45,636 nt of DNA, taken from NCBI GenBank assembly GCA_003427395.1, contig BFEA01000432.1, positions 219,611 through 265,246 of the forward strand. The letters run 5' to 3'. Numbering within the stretch: the stretch's first letter is position 1; each line of letters begins with the position of its first letter. Below the pieces are notes generated by a model. It had not been told where the DNA came from. It saw nothing but the letters and a program-made list of their open reading frames with translations, and made no database searches. The position numbers and the translations under genes were made by a program. Below are positions 8,715 to 20,323 of this stretch, one piece after another. Origin of the DNA: Chara braunii. Taxonomy: Eukaryota > Streptophyta > Charophyceae > Charales > Characeae.

Positions 8715-10090
8715 GAGTATCGATAGGGAGTGCAACTAATCGGAGGATGGTTCCCGTAATAATTTCATGCTCAATTACATTTATCATACCGATGTCGTGA
8801 TCATGCACGCTCAACACTACAATGTATCCATGCAATACATTTTTCAAGAGCTTCTGTATTTCTTTAGGAACATGAGACGGGACTATGACCGTAGGGTTAG
8901 TGCCGAAAACATCGAGTTGAATCGCAGGCCAATCAGGTTCAAACGGACGCATTCCTTCTATATTGGAACATACTGAACTGCTGGTTCTGACGGAGAACAC
9001 CGTAACAAGCATCCGTGACTCCGCGGGACTGATCATTTCAGTTCCCTTTCCTTCGGTATCAATCTTCGGATCTATTGTATTTGACGCTATTTTCAATCAC
9101 GTTAGTTTTGTCATTTCTTCCGTAAGGTCCGGAACGTCACTGATTGGTGCTTCCGCTTCTTCCTTGATCAATCCTACCATCACGTTTTTTGTGAGCAAAG
9201 GCCGAGGTAAAGAGGTGGAAAGATCAAGATATTGCAGATGAAAGGCCGAGGTAAAGAGGCGGAATGATCAAGATATTCTGTCACCTGCTGGTAACTCCTT
9301 CGGAGAGAAAGTGTACCCTCGTACAAGGTACGAGGGGGTTGCAAAAGATCAGCCATATCTGCTATCTGCAGTATTGGCTCACCAAGGAAAGAGGTCGCAG
9401 GAATCCTAGTCTCTGGAAGAGTGAGAAAGGACAACAGAGGGGAGGGAGCGAAGTCAGACTTAGTATTCTGAATATTTAAACAGAAGGAGCGCGCACATCG
9501 TGGAACCATCTTGAACCCCTCCTTAGCTTCCTGCACAAAGAGTCGAACCAACTCATTTCATTCTTCTTCAGTTAGCATATGTTCCAAAATATCTGCGTAA
9601 TCTCTCTCATCGTATAACTGCCATTTCGTCAAAATGGACTTCTTTTATTTTTTGAACGCGATTGAAACCGAGTTTTTTGGCCGAAGACGCATCAAAATTT
9701 GTTGTTCTGAGGGTGCAGCGTTTGTAAAACGCGGGACCCCCTGGCTGTACATGGACCTAGCTTGAGACCAGGGACAGGAACAACAAATTTTGACGAGTTT
9801 TCGGCCAAAAAACTCGGTTTCAATTTTGTTCAAAAAATAAAAGATGTCCATTTTGACGAAACGGTCGTTGTATTCACCTTCCTCCGAATGAAGAGATTCT
9901 TTGGTGCTTTCTTCCAACGAGTCGTCCTGGTCCTATGTCCAGATCATTCCTACCTGTACCGCTTGTTCTACCATCCCCAAAGGTTTTTTCAGGGGATGCA
10001 TGGAAACACGCAAGGGAATGGTCTGTTGTTTTCCTCCAGTGTGAGTAAGAATGAGTTGTTTAGAATTGAAATGCAACTGTGAGCCAACAA
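8715..10090 (-). pseudogene. Decayed internal region of element B, after protease
   Basis: This follows the protease region of element B on the minus strand and should hold the protease-RT linker and start of RT. I see open stretches (for example 8780-9096), but no RT motif (no YVDD or YLDD block) before similarity stops near 8715. It contains a 40-bp tandem duplication (AAAGGCCGAGGTAAAGAGG at 9199 and 9241) and a large fold-back element at 9624-9861. The assignment rests on position, not on a recognised domain. Confidence 0.35.
9624..9861. mobile_element. Fold-back element with about 82-bp inverted arms
   Basis: The left arm from TTTCGTCAAAATGGAC (9624) and the right arm ending CCATTTTGACGAAA (9861) are near-perfect inverted copies for about 82 bp. 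They include TTTTATTTTTTGAAC, GAAACCGAGTTTTTTGGCCG and TCAAAATTTGTTGTTC on each side, with only a handful of mismatches. The central spacer is about 70 bp. It lies inside element B. Long arms suggest a Mutator-like or fold-back MITE, but no target duplication is clear. Confidence 0.75.
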
Positions 10091-10440
10091 CTATAGCCTA
10101 GGGAAATCCCAACAGTACAGAATACGATTGCACATCGATCACTAATGCATTTACTAACACGTGCACACATTCAACCTTAACTGCCATATTTTCAATCATC
10201 CCTACGATGTTCATGGTTTCTTCATCAATCGAGACATAATTGTCCTTCCCGGATAGGGGGAGGGTGAAATTTAATCGTCCAGTCTTTCGAACCGTGTCAA
10301 GTGACAATGCCACGATGGATGATCCGATATCGATGAAGGCATTGAACGACTTTCCCCATACCTCACAATCACATTCCGCACTTTTCCGTAGTACTGGTCG
10401 AACACAGATAAAGTGATTTTTTTTCCTCATACACAATTCT
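10090..10440 (-). pseudogene. Element B protease-like domain
   Basis: Minus-strand frame (112 codons in the longest open piece, 10098-10436) with AFIDIGSSIVALSLDTV, the aspartic-protease active-site loop of retroelements, about residues 35-51, ending in SYSVLLGFP, the usual hydrophobic LLG strand. The enzyme cuts the Gag-Pol polyprotein. The loop reads D-I-G where D-T/S-G is expected, a single base change that should impair activity. It lies about 470 bp past the zinc knuckle, in the order expected for Gypsy elements. Confidence 0.65.
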
Positions 10441-10879
10441 TGTCACACAAGTGATTCCTGATACTTCCTGTTTATTTGGAGAGTCGATGATAGTTATGGG
10501 CTTAGTCGGCGAAGGTGTTGGTTCCGCCATTTCTTCCTTCTTCTTCAATATTCTTTGGACACGTTGATAGGTGAATCGTTTTTGTTTTTTTTGACATTGT
10601 TGAAGAAGCTTATCGTTTGCAGTCTCGGAGATGGTTAGGAGATGACCAACAGGGACAAGGACTCAGATATCTAATATTTCCAGTGTTTGCAAGTCATCGA
10701 TCTTTCATGTCAAGAACTAAGGGACTGGGTTTTTATTCACATTCCACCCATTCCAACTCACCAAGCCGAATAACTCCAATCAAGGGGAATTATTTCTTGA
10801 TACTCCTGTACCTTCGAGTAGCGTAGTTACCCATTTTTAGTTGATGGCCACAGGTGTTGCCGCGGGAGGGGGTTGATTT

Positions 10880-11145
10880 TGTTTCGGAAGGGGACAGTCT
10901 CAGACAAAGTATCCGGATTGCTTGCAATTATAACATTCCACTCTACCGGAGAAAAAGGCAGCTTGGTGAGGTGCAGGGGGAGCAGAAAGAGAAGCCTGCG
11001 TCTGTGTCAGAGGGGCATGCAGTAAGGGGTACGATGGAGGAGATTGGCACGTACCGTTTTTTAGCCTGCAGTCATCAGTTCCTGCAAGACTTGCTCTAAT
11101 CGATCCATCTGTGAAGTGTGAGTCTTTATTAAGTGATTCATCCAT
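10880..11145 (-). pseudogene. gag: Element B gag C-terminus with decayed zinc knuckle
   Basis: A Pro/Ala/Gln-rich stretch leads to CYNCKQSGYFV-stop-DC near 10899-10940. This is a CX2CX4HX4C nucleic-acid-binding knuckle in which the His is Tyr and a stop codon (TGA at about 10902) interrupts the last spacer. The knuckle normally binds the element's RNA during packaging. Both defects fit single-base decay. Confidence 0.65.
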
Positions 11146-11224
11146 TCCGATTGTTGGGAGGTAGCAATATGAATCATTTGAGGTAAATGCACGTTGGTGA
11201 TGGACACTTGTGCTGAAGACTAAG

Positions 11225-12050
11225 ATAAAACAGCGATAACAAGAACGGTCTTGGAAGGAAGAGGAGAGTGGGGAGCCTCAGGGAGGAGAAATGACAGTAG
11301 GGGGAGTACAAGAGACATGACTCGGTGATGGCCCGTCTGAGATTTCGGGATCGTGGTGGTGGTAAAGCCGCCCATTGCAATCGACCTTACCCAAGATCGA
11401 CGCTTTGCAGCCATATCTGCTATCGTGTCAGCTATATCTTCCTCGCCCTGATCTATGTACTTGCGCGTATCTTGCGAATCCAACTCAAGGGCCTTGGCAA
11501 TGATCGTTGGTTGTTGGGTTGTTTTGGGCGGAACTTTCTTTTTCAAATTTGCCTTTAAGACAAGATTGCGAAGATGATCTATGAACCACTCTCGAGCAGC
11601 GTTTTCTTCCTGACCAAACTTATCTCGAGCTATTTGAAACCTATCCACAAAGTCTAGCAACAGTTCCCTTGGTTCTTAAGGGCCTGTTTTCAATACAAAC
11701 CAGCCAGTGTCCTCGCTTACCTCATCAAATCCAATTGAAAAGACGTTTTTTAGCGTAACCCAATATTCCCATCTATGGCACTTAAACCAATCGTGGGCGG
11801 TGTTTCTTACGAGCAAAGTGATGACTCGAGGAAGATCAGCCCCAGAATAACCACGAGCCTCTACAGCTTCGAGCCATGCCTGAGGATGAGTGTGATTAGG
11901 ATAGAATGGACAAGTGATTGGGATGCCTACTATTACTCGAGGCACATTAGCGTTGGTCATGGCTGCTTCTTGCGTTGCCTCAACTGACCTGTTGTGATTG
12001 GCAGGGGGATTTCTTCGATTCAATCGAGGGGGTGCACGTCCTCTCGCCAA
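11225..12050 (-). pseudogene. gag: Gypsy element B gag
   Basis: The start ATG (12050) lies about 33 bases inside the PBS. An Arg/Asn-rich N-terminus (MARGRAPPRLNRRNPP) is followed by PFYPNHTHPQAWLEAVEARGY, HDWFKCHRWEYW and FDEVSEDTGWFVLKTGP, then a TAA at 11676 where copy C has CAG (Gln). The frame resumes as LDFVDRFQIARDKFGQEENAAREWF and ends with ELDSQDTRKYIDQGEEDIADTIADM. The two halves are in one frame split by that single stop. Role: capsid protein of the retrotransposon particle. It is closely related to copy C gag (130-838) but clearly different from the gag of element A, so A and B are distinct families. Confidence 0.8.
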
Positions 12051-12082
12051 CTCGTCTTAATATCACTAAAACTGGCACATGT

Positions 12083-12096
12083 CGGCTCCGATACCA
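12083..12096 (-). other. Primer-binding site of element B
   Basis: Minus-strand TGGTATCGGAGCCG, identical to the site of copy C; complementary to the 3' end of initiator Met tRNA with one mismatch. It marks the LTR/internal boundary and fixes the element's orientation. Confidence 0.85.
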
Positions 12097-12765
12097 ACGT
12101 CACGTCATGTATAGTCCTCCGGTCGGAGTGATAAAATGTGCGGAATAGCCCCTTAAAGAATAACAAAATGAGGTGTGCTAATGATTTTTGGAAAATTGAG
12201 TGTGGGGACACAGACGAAACTTAAATCCCCTATGTGGTCCTAGTTTAGTGAGACATGGTCAGCGCACTCTGTTTTCAAACGTTCCTTTAATCCAAAAAGT
12301 ATCTTTGAACTTCCATGCGAGCTACTTGACGTCTTCTCGAGGGGAAAGGTGAGGGTACGCTCGTGGGATCTCGTTTTCGAATTACGTCCCGACGCCGTTC
12401 TTTACGAAGTTCGGAATCCGACGTGAATGGTCTCAGTCTGATCGCTCTTTCTTTGTGTTCATCCTAGACACGTGTCCGGTAATGGAACCCCTTTTTCCGA
12501 CAACACTCCGTGCGGCGACAATCACTACACAAAGTGTTGGGCCAATGAGGTGCCATCGCTATCCACGAGATGATAATCAACTCGTTAAAAGGCAATAACA
12601 ATGAGTACCGGGGAAAGTGAGTATCAACAATGACAAAACCAGCGCTTACGAATCATGAGCACCATGTTTTAGGAGGGAAATGGTAGTGTCCACCGATCTT
12701 GGCAACAACTTCTCGTATGTCCCACTCACATACACGTGTCCTTTCCTCGTTGTACGGGAATGAGC
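12097..12765 (-). repeat. LTR of element B, truncated
   Basis: Aligns with 863-1572 of the copy C LTR throughout, then similarity stops at about 12765, where integrase coding of element A begins. Copy C continues about 80 bp further, so the outer end of this LTR is missing. Differences between the two LTRs are mostly transitions. The block 12665-12765 can be translated on the minus strand as FPYNEERTRVCEWDIREVVAKI, and it is fused in frame to element A integrase. Confidence 0.75.
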
Positions 12766-13650
12766 GTATTACAGCAGGCCGGTTTTCAGGAAGGAGGAAG
12801 TCTAGTGCAGATTTGGGCTTCCACCCTAGATGCAGCTGATTCGGGGTGACCCTAGTGGTGTTGTGTACAATATAATTGTACAAACTGGCGATGAGAGGTA
12901 ACTTCTGATCCCAGTCATTTTGATCGGGCTTAATATAATGCCTCAGCAGATGCTGCACCACCCGGTTCATCTGTTCAGCCTGCTCATTGGCTTCGGGATG
13001 ATTCCCGTAAGTCATTTGGAGTTAGCTGCCCATCTGTTCAGCGGCCTTCTTCCACATCTCACTGGTGAAACGCACATCTCTATCACTAATGATCGTCTTG
13101 GGCAGCCCAAAGTCACGCACCCAGTTATCCATGAATAACTTGATGACGTGTTCAGTCCTGACGGTTTTCGACATGGCAATTAGTCTAGCAAACTTAGTGA
13201 ACCTATCAACTATGACGAAGATGTCCCTTTTGTCATTCTTATCAATGAAGTCCATGGAGATACTCTCCCCTGGGCCAGCAGGAATGGGTATAGGCTTGAG
13301 TAAACCAAGCGGAGCTTGAGTTCGCGGTTTGTCCCGTTGACAGACCTGACAGGTGTATACGTATTTCTTTGCATCGTCCAGCATGTTAGGCCACCAGAAT
13401 CGTTGTACTAAATTAGCACTAGTCTTCTTATAGCTGATATGTCACGTTGCGTTATGGCACTCACATAGAAATAAACTACGCAAAATCTCCCTAGATGGAA
13501 CAACTAACCTTTTAAGCCCTACCTTCTCAAGAAAGAGTAACCCATCCACCATCACAAACTCATCAGTGGTGGTCTTGTCTTTGGCCTTCAGTTTGCCGAT
13601 GATGTCCATCGTGATAGGGTCTTCCTTGTAGGCTTCCCCCAAGGATCGAA
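12766..13650 (-). pseudogene. pol: Element A integrase
   Basis: Minus-strand integrase in pieces: an N-terminal zinc-binding part (ECHNAT, then a stop, and CQVCQRDK), and a catalytic core with SMDFI (first Asp), IISDRDVRF (second Asp) and NEQAEQMNR (Glu), so the D,D,E triad is kept. It inserts the element's cDNA into the host genome. Stops occur at about 13440 and near 13022 (after AAEQMG..). The C-terminus (VTPNQLHLGWKPKSALDFLLPEN) runs straight into the LTR of element B at about 12765. Any C-terminal chromodomain and the element's own 3' LTR are absent. Confidence 0.85.
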
Positions 13651-13690
13651 TAACGTCCTCGGAAAGGCCAAACTCAAAAAATCAGCGCAC

Positions 13691-14040
13691 TTAGGTAATT
13701 TGCCCTGCGAGACAATCCATCTGCAACTTGTTGTACTCTTCCTTCACATAGTTTAGTTTGAAATCGTATTGATCTATGACTTCAATCCAGCGTTTGAGTG
13801 CATCGGAGAGAGTTGGTTGTGTCTTGATCCACTTAAGGGTCTGATGGTCAGTTCTCAAATGGGAGAACCTTCCGAACAAATATTGCCTCCAGTGGACAAG
13901 TGCCTTATATAGAGCATAGAGTTCCCTTTCGTTGGTGGACTTTGCCAACTTCTTTGATGGCATCTTTTTGCTCATATACTCAACCGATCTCAACTTCTTC
14001 CCTTCCTGCTGAGCCAACACTGCGCCAATATCGTATTAGC
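13691..14040 (-). pseudogene. pol: Element A RNase H
   Basis: Minus strand. TDAS at the end of the RT frame supplies the first catalytic Asp and is followed by a stop codon (TAG at about 14036). Then come AVLAQQEGKKLR, YMSKKMP, NERELYALYKALVHWRQYL (catalytic Glu), RTDHQTLKWI (Asp) and DCLAG (Asp). The domain removes RNA from the RNA:DNA hybrid. The frame ends at 13691 with QIT and a stop, just before the linker to integrase. Confidence 0.85.
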
Positions 14041-15021
14041 TTGCGTCAGTGGTTACAACAAACGGCCTTTGCGAGTCGGGTACCATGAGAACCTCATGGT
14101 GCGTGAGAGTATGCTTCAAATGCTTGAAAGTTGCCTCACACTCGTCGGTCCAGTCCCATGGCGTATCAAGTCGAGTTAGATCAGTCAAGGGAGATGTGAT
14201 TGTGTTATAGCTCCTTACGAAATTGCGGTAATAACCACACATTCCCAAGAATGATCTAACCTCAGTCACAGACTGGGGTCGTGGCGAGTCACGTATGCTA
14301 GCCACCTTCGCATCTTCGGGCCTAATTCCATCTATAGATAGTTCATGACCCAAGTACAAGAGTCGAGTGCGTCCAACTCGCATTTCTCTGCATTTATCTT
14401 ATACTTGTGTTGTCGAAGGAGAGAAAGTACATTGTCTACATGATGAGCATGCTCCTCGACAGTCTTACTAAAGATAAGTATGTCATCGAGGTACACGACG
14501 ACAAACTTATCTAAGTAGTCATGGAAGATCCTATTCATGGCGTGCTGGAATGTAGTTGGCGCATTGCAAAGGCTAAAGGGCATCACCACAAACTCGTACA
14601 GACCGTACCTGGTCTGAAATGCGGTTTTGTGTTGGTCCTCTGGTCTTATGGCAACCAGATGGTAGTCGGATTTCAAGTTTATCCTTGTATAATACTTACA
14701 TCCTTGCACCCTATCCAATAGGTTATCGATGCGTGGTAGAGGCTCTGCGTTCTTAACGGTGATGACATTAAGGCCTCTATAATCAATGCACATCCTTAGT
14801 GTTCCCCCTTTCTTTGGAACAAATAAAATTGGTGAGCCAAAGGGGGAGGTGCTAGGCTGAATCCAACCCTTCTCTGTAAGATCTTTCAGTTGTCGCCAAA
14901 GCTCGTCCAACTCGGTCAGAGCTATCCTATAGATTCTCCCTTTAGGTGTCTTGCTACCTGGGATGATCTCTATGGCATGGACAACCTCCCTATCTACGAC
15001 CCCTGTAGGCTCCTCAAACAA
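14036..15021 (-). pseudogene. pol: Element A reverse transcriptase
   Basis: Minus-strand Ty3/Gypsy RT: IYRIALTELDELWRQLKDL, SPILFVPKKGGTLRMCIDYR, LNVITVKNAEPLPRI, YGLYEFVVMPFSLCNAPTTFQ, YLDDILIFS (catalytic Asp pair intact), then across a frameshift near 14360 LYLGHELSIDGIRPEDAKV and SFLGMCGYYRNFVRSY. The first catalytic Asp of motif A is replaced: the text reads TRINLKSDYHLV where TKIDLKSGYHQI is usual. Both changes are single G-to-A steps on the coding strand. The copy is therefore expected to be dead twice over (frameshift and lost Asp). Confidence 0.9.
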
Positions 15022-15047
15022 ATCAGGGTACTTAGCGACAATGGTCT

Positions 15048-15740
15048 CTATCTCTGGGGGTGTTTTAACGGCCTCCCCTTTCTCAGAGAATAGACTAGGT
15101 AGATACCTTCCTCTTGATTTTGTTTGTAATAGTTATAGAAGGCAGGTGCGCAAAAGCACCCATAGGAGTCAATTAACCTACTGGCTTTGTACTTTGCCAG
15201 TCTAACGGTCCTCCCATTAGGCAACTCCTGCTTTAGCACCTTTTTGTCCCAGTCAAACTGGGGCTTGGCAACCTCGAGGTAGTACATGCCCAACAACATG
15301 TCAAAAGGCAAATCGTCGCTCACCAAGAATGATATTCTATGATTTAATTTTCCTCCCGGGTAGGAGAAAGTTCAGACCACGTCCTTCACGTAGTCCTCCA
15401 CCATCATGCGCTCTTTGTTGGTCGAAGTAGATGCTACCGGTCTACTAAGGTGGTGCACCTGGTCCTTTAGGCGCAGCCTCTCAACACAGTCGCAACTTAT
15501 GAAGTTTCGCGTGGAGCCAATGTCTACGAAGGCACCACACTTGCAGCCACCTACACCAACTTTCACAACGAAATGTTCCCCTCTAGGACCTCTACTTAGC
15601 GCCACCCAGGACTCACGACGGTCCCTTGCCGACCACTCACCTTGAAGGTCTTCTAAGGCTTCAGACACATCCAACGTACAGAGTATAGTTGGGTCTGGAT
15701 GCGTCTGCGGGGTGACTAAGGAGTCAAAAGCTTCGGCCAA
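15048..15740 (-). pseudogene. pol: Element A protease and protease-RT linker
   Basis: Frame 15372-15740 carries GAFVDIGSTRNFIS, the retropepsin active site with the middle Thr changed to Ile, then ERLRLKDQVHHL. After a stop and a shift, frame 15048-15326 carries LPFDMLLGMYYLEVAKPQFDWDKKVL, the conserved (I/L)LGM.WL strand and following linker of Gypsy proteins. The protease processes Gag-Pol. Confidence 0.8.
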
Positions 15741-15799
15741 CTCTTGAAACGGGGGGGGTACATCACCCGCTTCAACGAGAGTAGAAGCAGCTACAACTT

Positions 15800-17622
15800 C
15801 TACTGGCTCTAAGTGTTTCCTGAGTTGGAGCTCATAGAGGCCCCATACTGAGAAGAAGGATACCCACCCTTAGGGGGGATTTTCTGCGAAACCTTAGCGT
15901 TCTTGCACTTAAACTGCTGGTGGCCATACTCGCCACAGTTTATGCAAACTCCACGTTGCCATCGATCTCGCCACACATCTTGATCCAAGCATGCTCTAAC
16001 CCAAGTAGCGATTTTGTTTGGGTTAGCGGCCACCCCCTGACTCCTTTGTTGACCGCCCTTGCCGAGGTCACTTGCCTTGTCTTGACTACAGCGGCGAGGT
16101 TGCTACCCTCAACAATATCCTCGCCCTCTAACTCTGCACTCACAAGTTCAGAAACATCATCGATTTTCATTTAATTCCCCTCGGAATCAACCATCATCAG
16201 TCGACTACCCTTCTTCTTCCATTCTTGTGGAGTCTTCTTCTTCCTCCTGTTCGTAAGGGGGGTTTGAGCACCACCCAACGTAGCCTCTAAGTCTAGGGCC
16301 TTTTTGTTGAATGTCTCAAACGTGTGATACTCAAATCGAGCCTCGATGGCTAATAAGTTATTGATGCCTGTGGGAAGACATTTCAAGAACATGGTCAATA
16401 AGACCTGTGGACTGTACTCCACTCCTGGAACGACGATCAAACGCTGAACGGTCATGGTGAGTTCACGCACCGACTTCTACTTCCTAGCATCAAGTTTGAG
16501 TAACCCATCAATGGCTATCTGCGCCTACTGAGGGTTGTGCCACCGTGCCTCTACCAAGTCCATAAAGCTCTCTAGGGTGTGGATTTGTGCCCAATCACCC
16601 ATGTTTCTGCCGAATCCCTTTGAAGCCACCAATCCGTTCAATCAGCAAGTTGCTGAACCCTCTAAGTAGGATGCAGCAGTTATCACCTCCTCCTCTACCA
16701 ATGTCCTATTTGCCCTCACCCACACTGACACCGTTCTCAACCACGTGTCGAGAGCCTCATCCTTCTTGTCTCCTGAGAAGGTTGGAGGTGGTTTCAGGGG
16801 GGTCTTGGGGTACCAAGGTAAATGTTGTCCCGCTGGCGGGACAAATTGCGGCTGTGGTGTAGTTCCGGCCGCTGGACCAGAAGATGAAGAAGCAACAGTC
16901 TGAGATGAGGCTGCTACTGACGTACCGCTTGGTGTTAGTCCGGACTGAGCGGCGTAGGGGCCTGTAATCGCTGAGAATTGCAGCGATGGCAAAGCTGCTG
17001 GTCGGATTCTTGGCCTTTGTATGGCATTCAGGATCTGGTATAGGGTGTCCTAGATTGCATCCAGTTTGTTGTCCATGTATGCGTGCAGGGACAGAATGCT
17101 CGCCTTGAAGATCTTTGTTGTGTTGTCAAGGCCTAAGTCATCTAACGCCTCTAATGCAGCTTTGGCTGCCTCCCTGCTCTCTAATCTAGCACTTCTATTT
17201 ATAATTTATTTTTTTTCTTTCGGTAGCTTTTCTAAGTTCCTCCGTTAGCTTTATGCGGATCCTCTCTACTTGCGTGGAGGTGGTGAGCTGGACTGCACGC
17301 CCGCCATCTGACTAGAGCCAGATCCTGACGTATTGGAGCCGGACTGCGAGAGGGACCATCCCTGCGGCATGCCGAGGGAGGTTGCAGCAGATGATGCTGC
17401 AAAGGTAGCCATTGCTACCGCACTGGCTGTTGTTGCTACCAAAGCTCTCTCTGCAGCTGCTGCTGCTGCCCTTGCAGCCTCTAGATTGTGGGCCCTAGCT
17501 TCGGCCCTTATTCTTCTTTCGTCTCCCGTTAGGACCTGGAACCCTACGGGTATCCTACCGGTATCCCGTCGTGTCTGCCTCCTATCGTCAGTTGTACCTT
17601 CACCACCCTCCGCTCCAGTCAT
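15800..17622 (-). pseudogene. gag: Element A gag
   Basis: Starts MTGAEGGEGTTDDRRQ (17622), followed by an Ala-rich, probably coiled-coil region (AAAAAAERALVATTASAVAMATF) and a stop near 17266. Later pieces in other frames hold an Ala/Leu helix (AAKAALEALDDLGLDNTTKIF), a Ser/Pro-rich linker, then PPPTFSGDKKDEALDTWLRTV and FLKCLPTGINNLLA, and finally CINCGEYGHQQFKC (15930-15971), an intact CX2CX4HX4C knuckle. At least four frame breaks. The organisation is that of a chromovirus-like Gypsy gag. No PBS or 5' LTR of this element was found above 17622. Confidence 0.75.
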
Positions 17623-17629
17623 CGGCTAG

Positions 17630-20320
17630 GCAGACGGTGTCTGCACTAGTGTCCTCTATGGGATTTACCGCAGCATGCACATGACAGTTCTAAAAATAAC
17701 TAAAATAAAAATAATGTCTGGCGAGTTACCTAGACTACTGGTCAAGCGGCATCAACAACACCTACACATACTGAACACATATAGTCTACTTCTATCCTGA
17801 TTAATTCTGCACAGGAGTTTTGAGAAGAACTGACCATGGTAGATTACAGTCCTACTCTAGGTTGTCTGTTAGGTGTCGGCAGTCTGTCAACCAACTAATC
17901 AAAATAAAAATAAACTATTGTGTGCAGATGTATGCACAATGGGTATAATAGTGATGTACAGTTGAGTCCTCAATTGGAATCCCCTTCCCTTGTATCTAAC
18001 GTACCTGTGAGCATCATCAAGCAGCAATGTCTAAGGTGTGCAATATCGGCCCACCCCTGTGCCCAACGCCTATGCTCACGACCATCCTGCCCGTTATTTA
18101 CCCTCGCGTGCAACGAGCTTTACGTCTGGCTGATCAAGAGGCAATTTAAGGACAGCCCTCGAGAGTCCTCATGAATTATTTAACGACGCAATCAGGACGA
18201 CGATCACACCCAGTGAACAGTTCAGACCCCAACCAGAAATGTTTATAAACGGTCTGGGAGCGTTTGCTTAGGACAAGTCAGTCCGCAAACCCCTTCTATC
18301 AGCACAATAAAGAGCCTCAAAGGACAAAGCAGCATGGCATTCGTGTACTACTCCCATGGGTTGGCATGGTGACCGTGACCCGTGCTTCGACCAGGGCCCT
18401 TCAAAGGCACCGCCCTCTCCTTCCAGATGCGCCACAGGGAAGAATGTCATCTCTCAAGATAGAGCGCACACGACTCCTCACCAAAGAGAGGACACTCAAG
18501 GTTGGACTCACTTCCTCATGGTAAGAAGAGATTGAGAGGGTCGATAAGGAATGGGAACAACGTACCTGGAGATAGCTGCCCCCAACCACAGATTTCTCAC
18601 CAATCGGGCCGATGTGCATTTCGATGACCGGTCAATAGCCTCGGTACCACCCACGACGAGATGCAGTGCCACCTCAGCCAAAATGCCATGTCAGCATGCT
18701 CTCATCATCATACATACATCCATTGTCGCCACAGCCTTCCAACGGCCAGCCCCTCTACCTGGACCCCGCTTAATCAAGCCAGCGCCAAAGTATCCTCACT
18801 GCACATGAAGCATCTTCAGCGCACCAAGTAACAATGTCACCAGCGCCAGGTAAGCGGCGATCACTAACCAGCTCCAATGCCAAATTGCAAGGAATATGAG
18901 TGTGAATGATATACAGAAAACCAAATTGCGAAATCACACAGATGTCCAAGTAGTCATGTACAAGCAGAGCACACGATTGCACCGAGAATCCATCCAAATA
19001 GAGTAATACAATGAAGTAATGAGCCAATGTTCAAGCCATTAGGCCACACCAACACAGTATCCAAAGTCACTCGATCTGTGTCTGGCGCCCAACGCCTAGC
19101 CTACTCTACCCGACTATCCTACCTACAGTTGTGTTCAGGCAACAGGATCACTTCGACTCTCGAAGACCAATGTACATGACGTCAACACCATAGCCGACCT
19201 CTCTTCATGCACCAGGTACATATCTCGTCACCCTCATTAGACCTTGGTAACTCACACTCACCTCCTTCCCTGAAGACCACCAGATCGCCCGCATTACCCC
19301 CCTAGCTCCCAGCAGCCCGACTATGGCTGCCAGCGCACCGCTGCCCTGCAGCACCCCACTTCACCTCTACAGGCCCCGCCAGCACCCTTGGCCGCAGCGC
19401 AGCAACGTGTCCGCATTGCCTACGAGGGCCAGAATCCCTGACCTGGGCTGCCTCACTTCCTATATGGAAATGGCAGCCTCCTGGATACTGCGTGTGGCCT
19501 GGCTGGAAGCTTCCTATAGCTTTCAGTTCAGCCTCAGTCCCTGCGTCCAGGCTCGAGACTGCAGTTGAGGGCCTGGGCCCTTTACAATTTTGCACGGCCC
19601 GAGTCTCCAGATTTGGGTCGTTTGCTGCATTTGTGCAGGGCCCCGAGGTAGGTGCGTCGACAGTACTGCTTTTGCATAGGCCAGTGGCCGCTTCACGATG
19701 TATGTGTATGTGCCCAGGCGCAACTGCCAAGGCCTGGGCCAACTGTACGACGCAGCTTAGTGAGGGTCACGCATCCACTCAACCAACTGGCGTGCTGCAA
19801 GAGCCTGAACACCCACATATGGATGTGTCAAATTTTGGCCTCTGATGAATATTCAGGCCCACCTTCACTTAGGGCAGGCACTCGGCTTGTTGGGGCCCTT
19901 GCCCAAAACATGTGGTCTCTGATAGAGCCCCATGAGGGCTCGTTCCTCGCACTTATGGTTCTGGCTCCTTTTCCATTCTGGGGATCATCAGTCCGGTTCC
20001 TATTCCCCCGGCAAGTCCAAGATAGTACAATGCTTACTCACTTACGCTCCTCCCCTTTATGGTGTGGAGGCCCAGAAGACGGCATTGATTACGTCCTTGA
20101 AGGAGGATGTATCGATCTTCACCCCTGCTTAAGTTAGCCTATTCTAGACTGTTATTTTCCTTAGAAGCTATGAGTGTCTGCTACTTGACTTTGCTGGAAA
20201 TTTATGGTCTCTTTTCTATATGTTCCTCACTGTCGATTGGACCTATGACGTGTCTGTGTTTTCCCGGGACTGTGGGTGTGACGGACCTTTTTGCTCTAAT
20301 TCCAGAGTCCTTTGGAGTAG
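17630..20320. other. No gene recognised
   Basis: About 2.7 kb beyond the gag of element A. It may hold its 5' leader and a decayed LTR, but I found no PBS and no repeat of this stretch on the other side of the element. Open frames at 19302-19742 (minus) and 19652-20137 (plus) overlap on opposite strands and look like composition effects in a GC-rich stretch. Confidence 0.4.
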
Positions 20321-20323
20321 TTT

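Noticed and set aside
8113-9096. 327-codon minus-strand open frame
   Set aside because: Its C-terminal two thirds are Pro/Ser/Leu-rich only because the opposite strand is a G-rich low-complexity tract, and its first third lies in a decayed Gypsy interior. No domain is visible.
12083-17622. One intact Gypsy element spanning LTR to gag
   Set aside because: The gag next to the PBS (11225-12050) and the gag at 15800-17622 are different proteins, and the LTR/integrase join is abrupt, so two elements are present.
19302-20137. Overlapping 146- and 161-codon frames on opposite strands
   Set aside because: GC-rich stretch open in several frames at once; no domain, no repeat partner, no codon pattern that I can distinguish.
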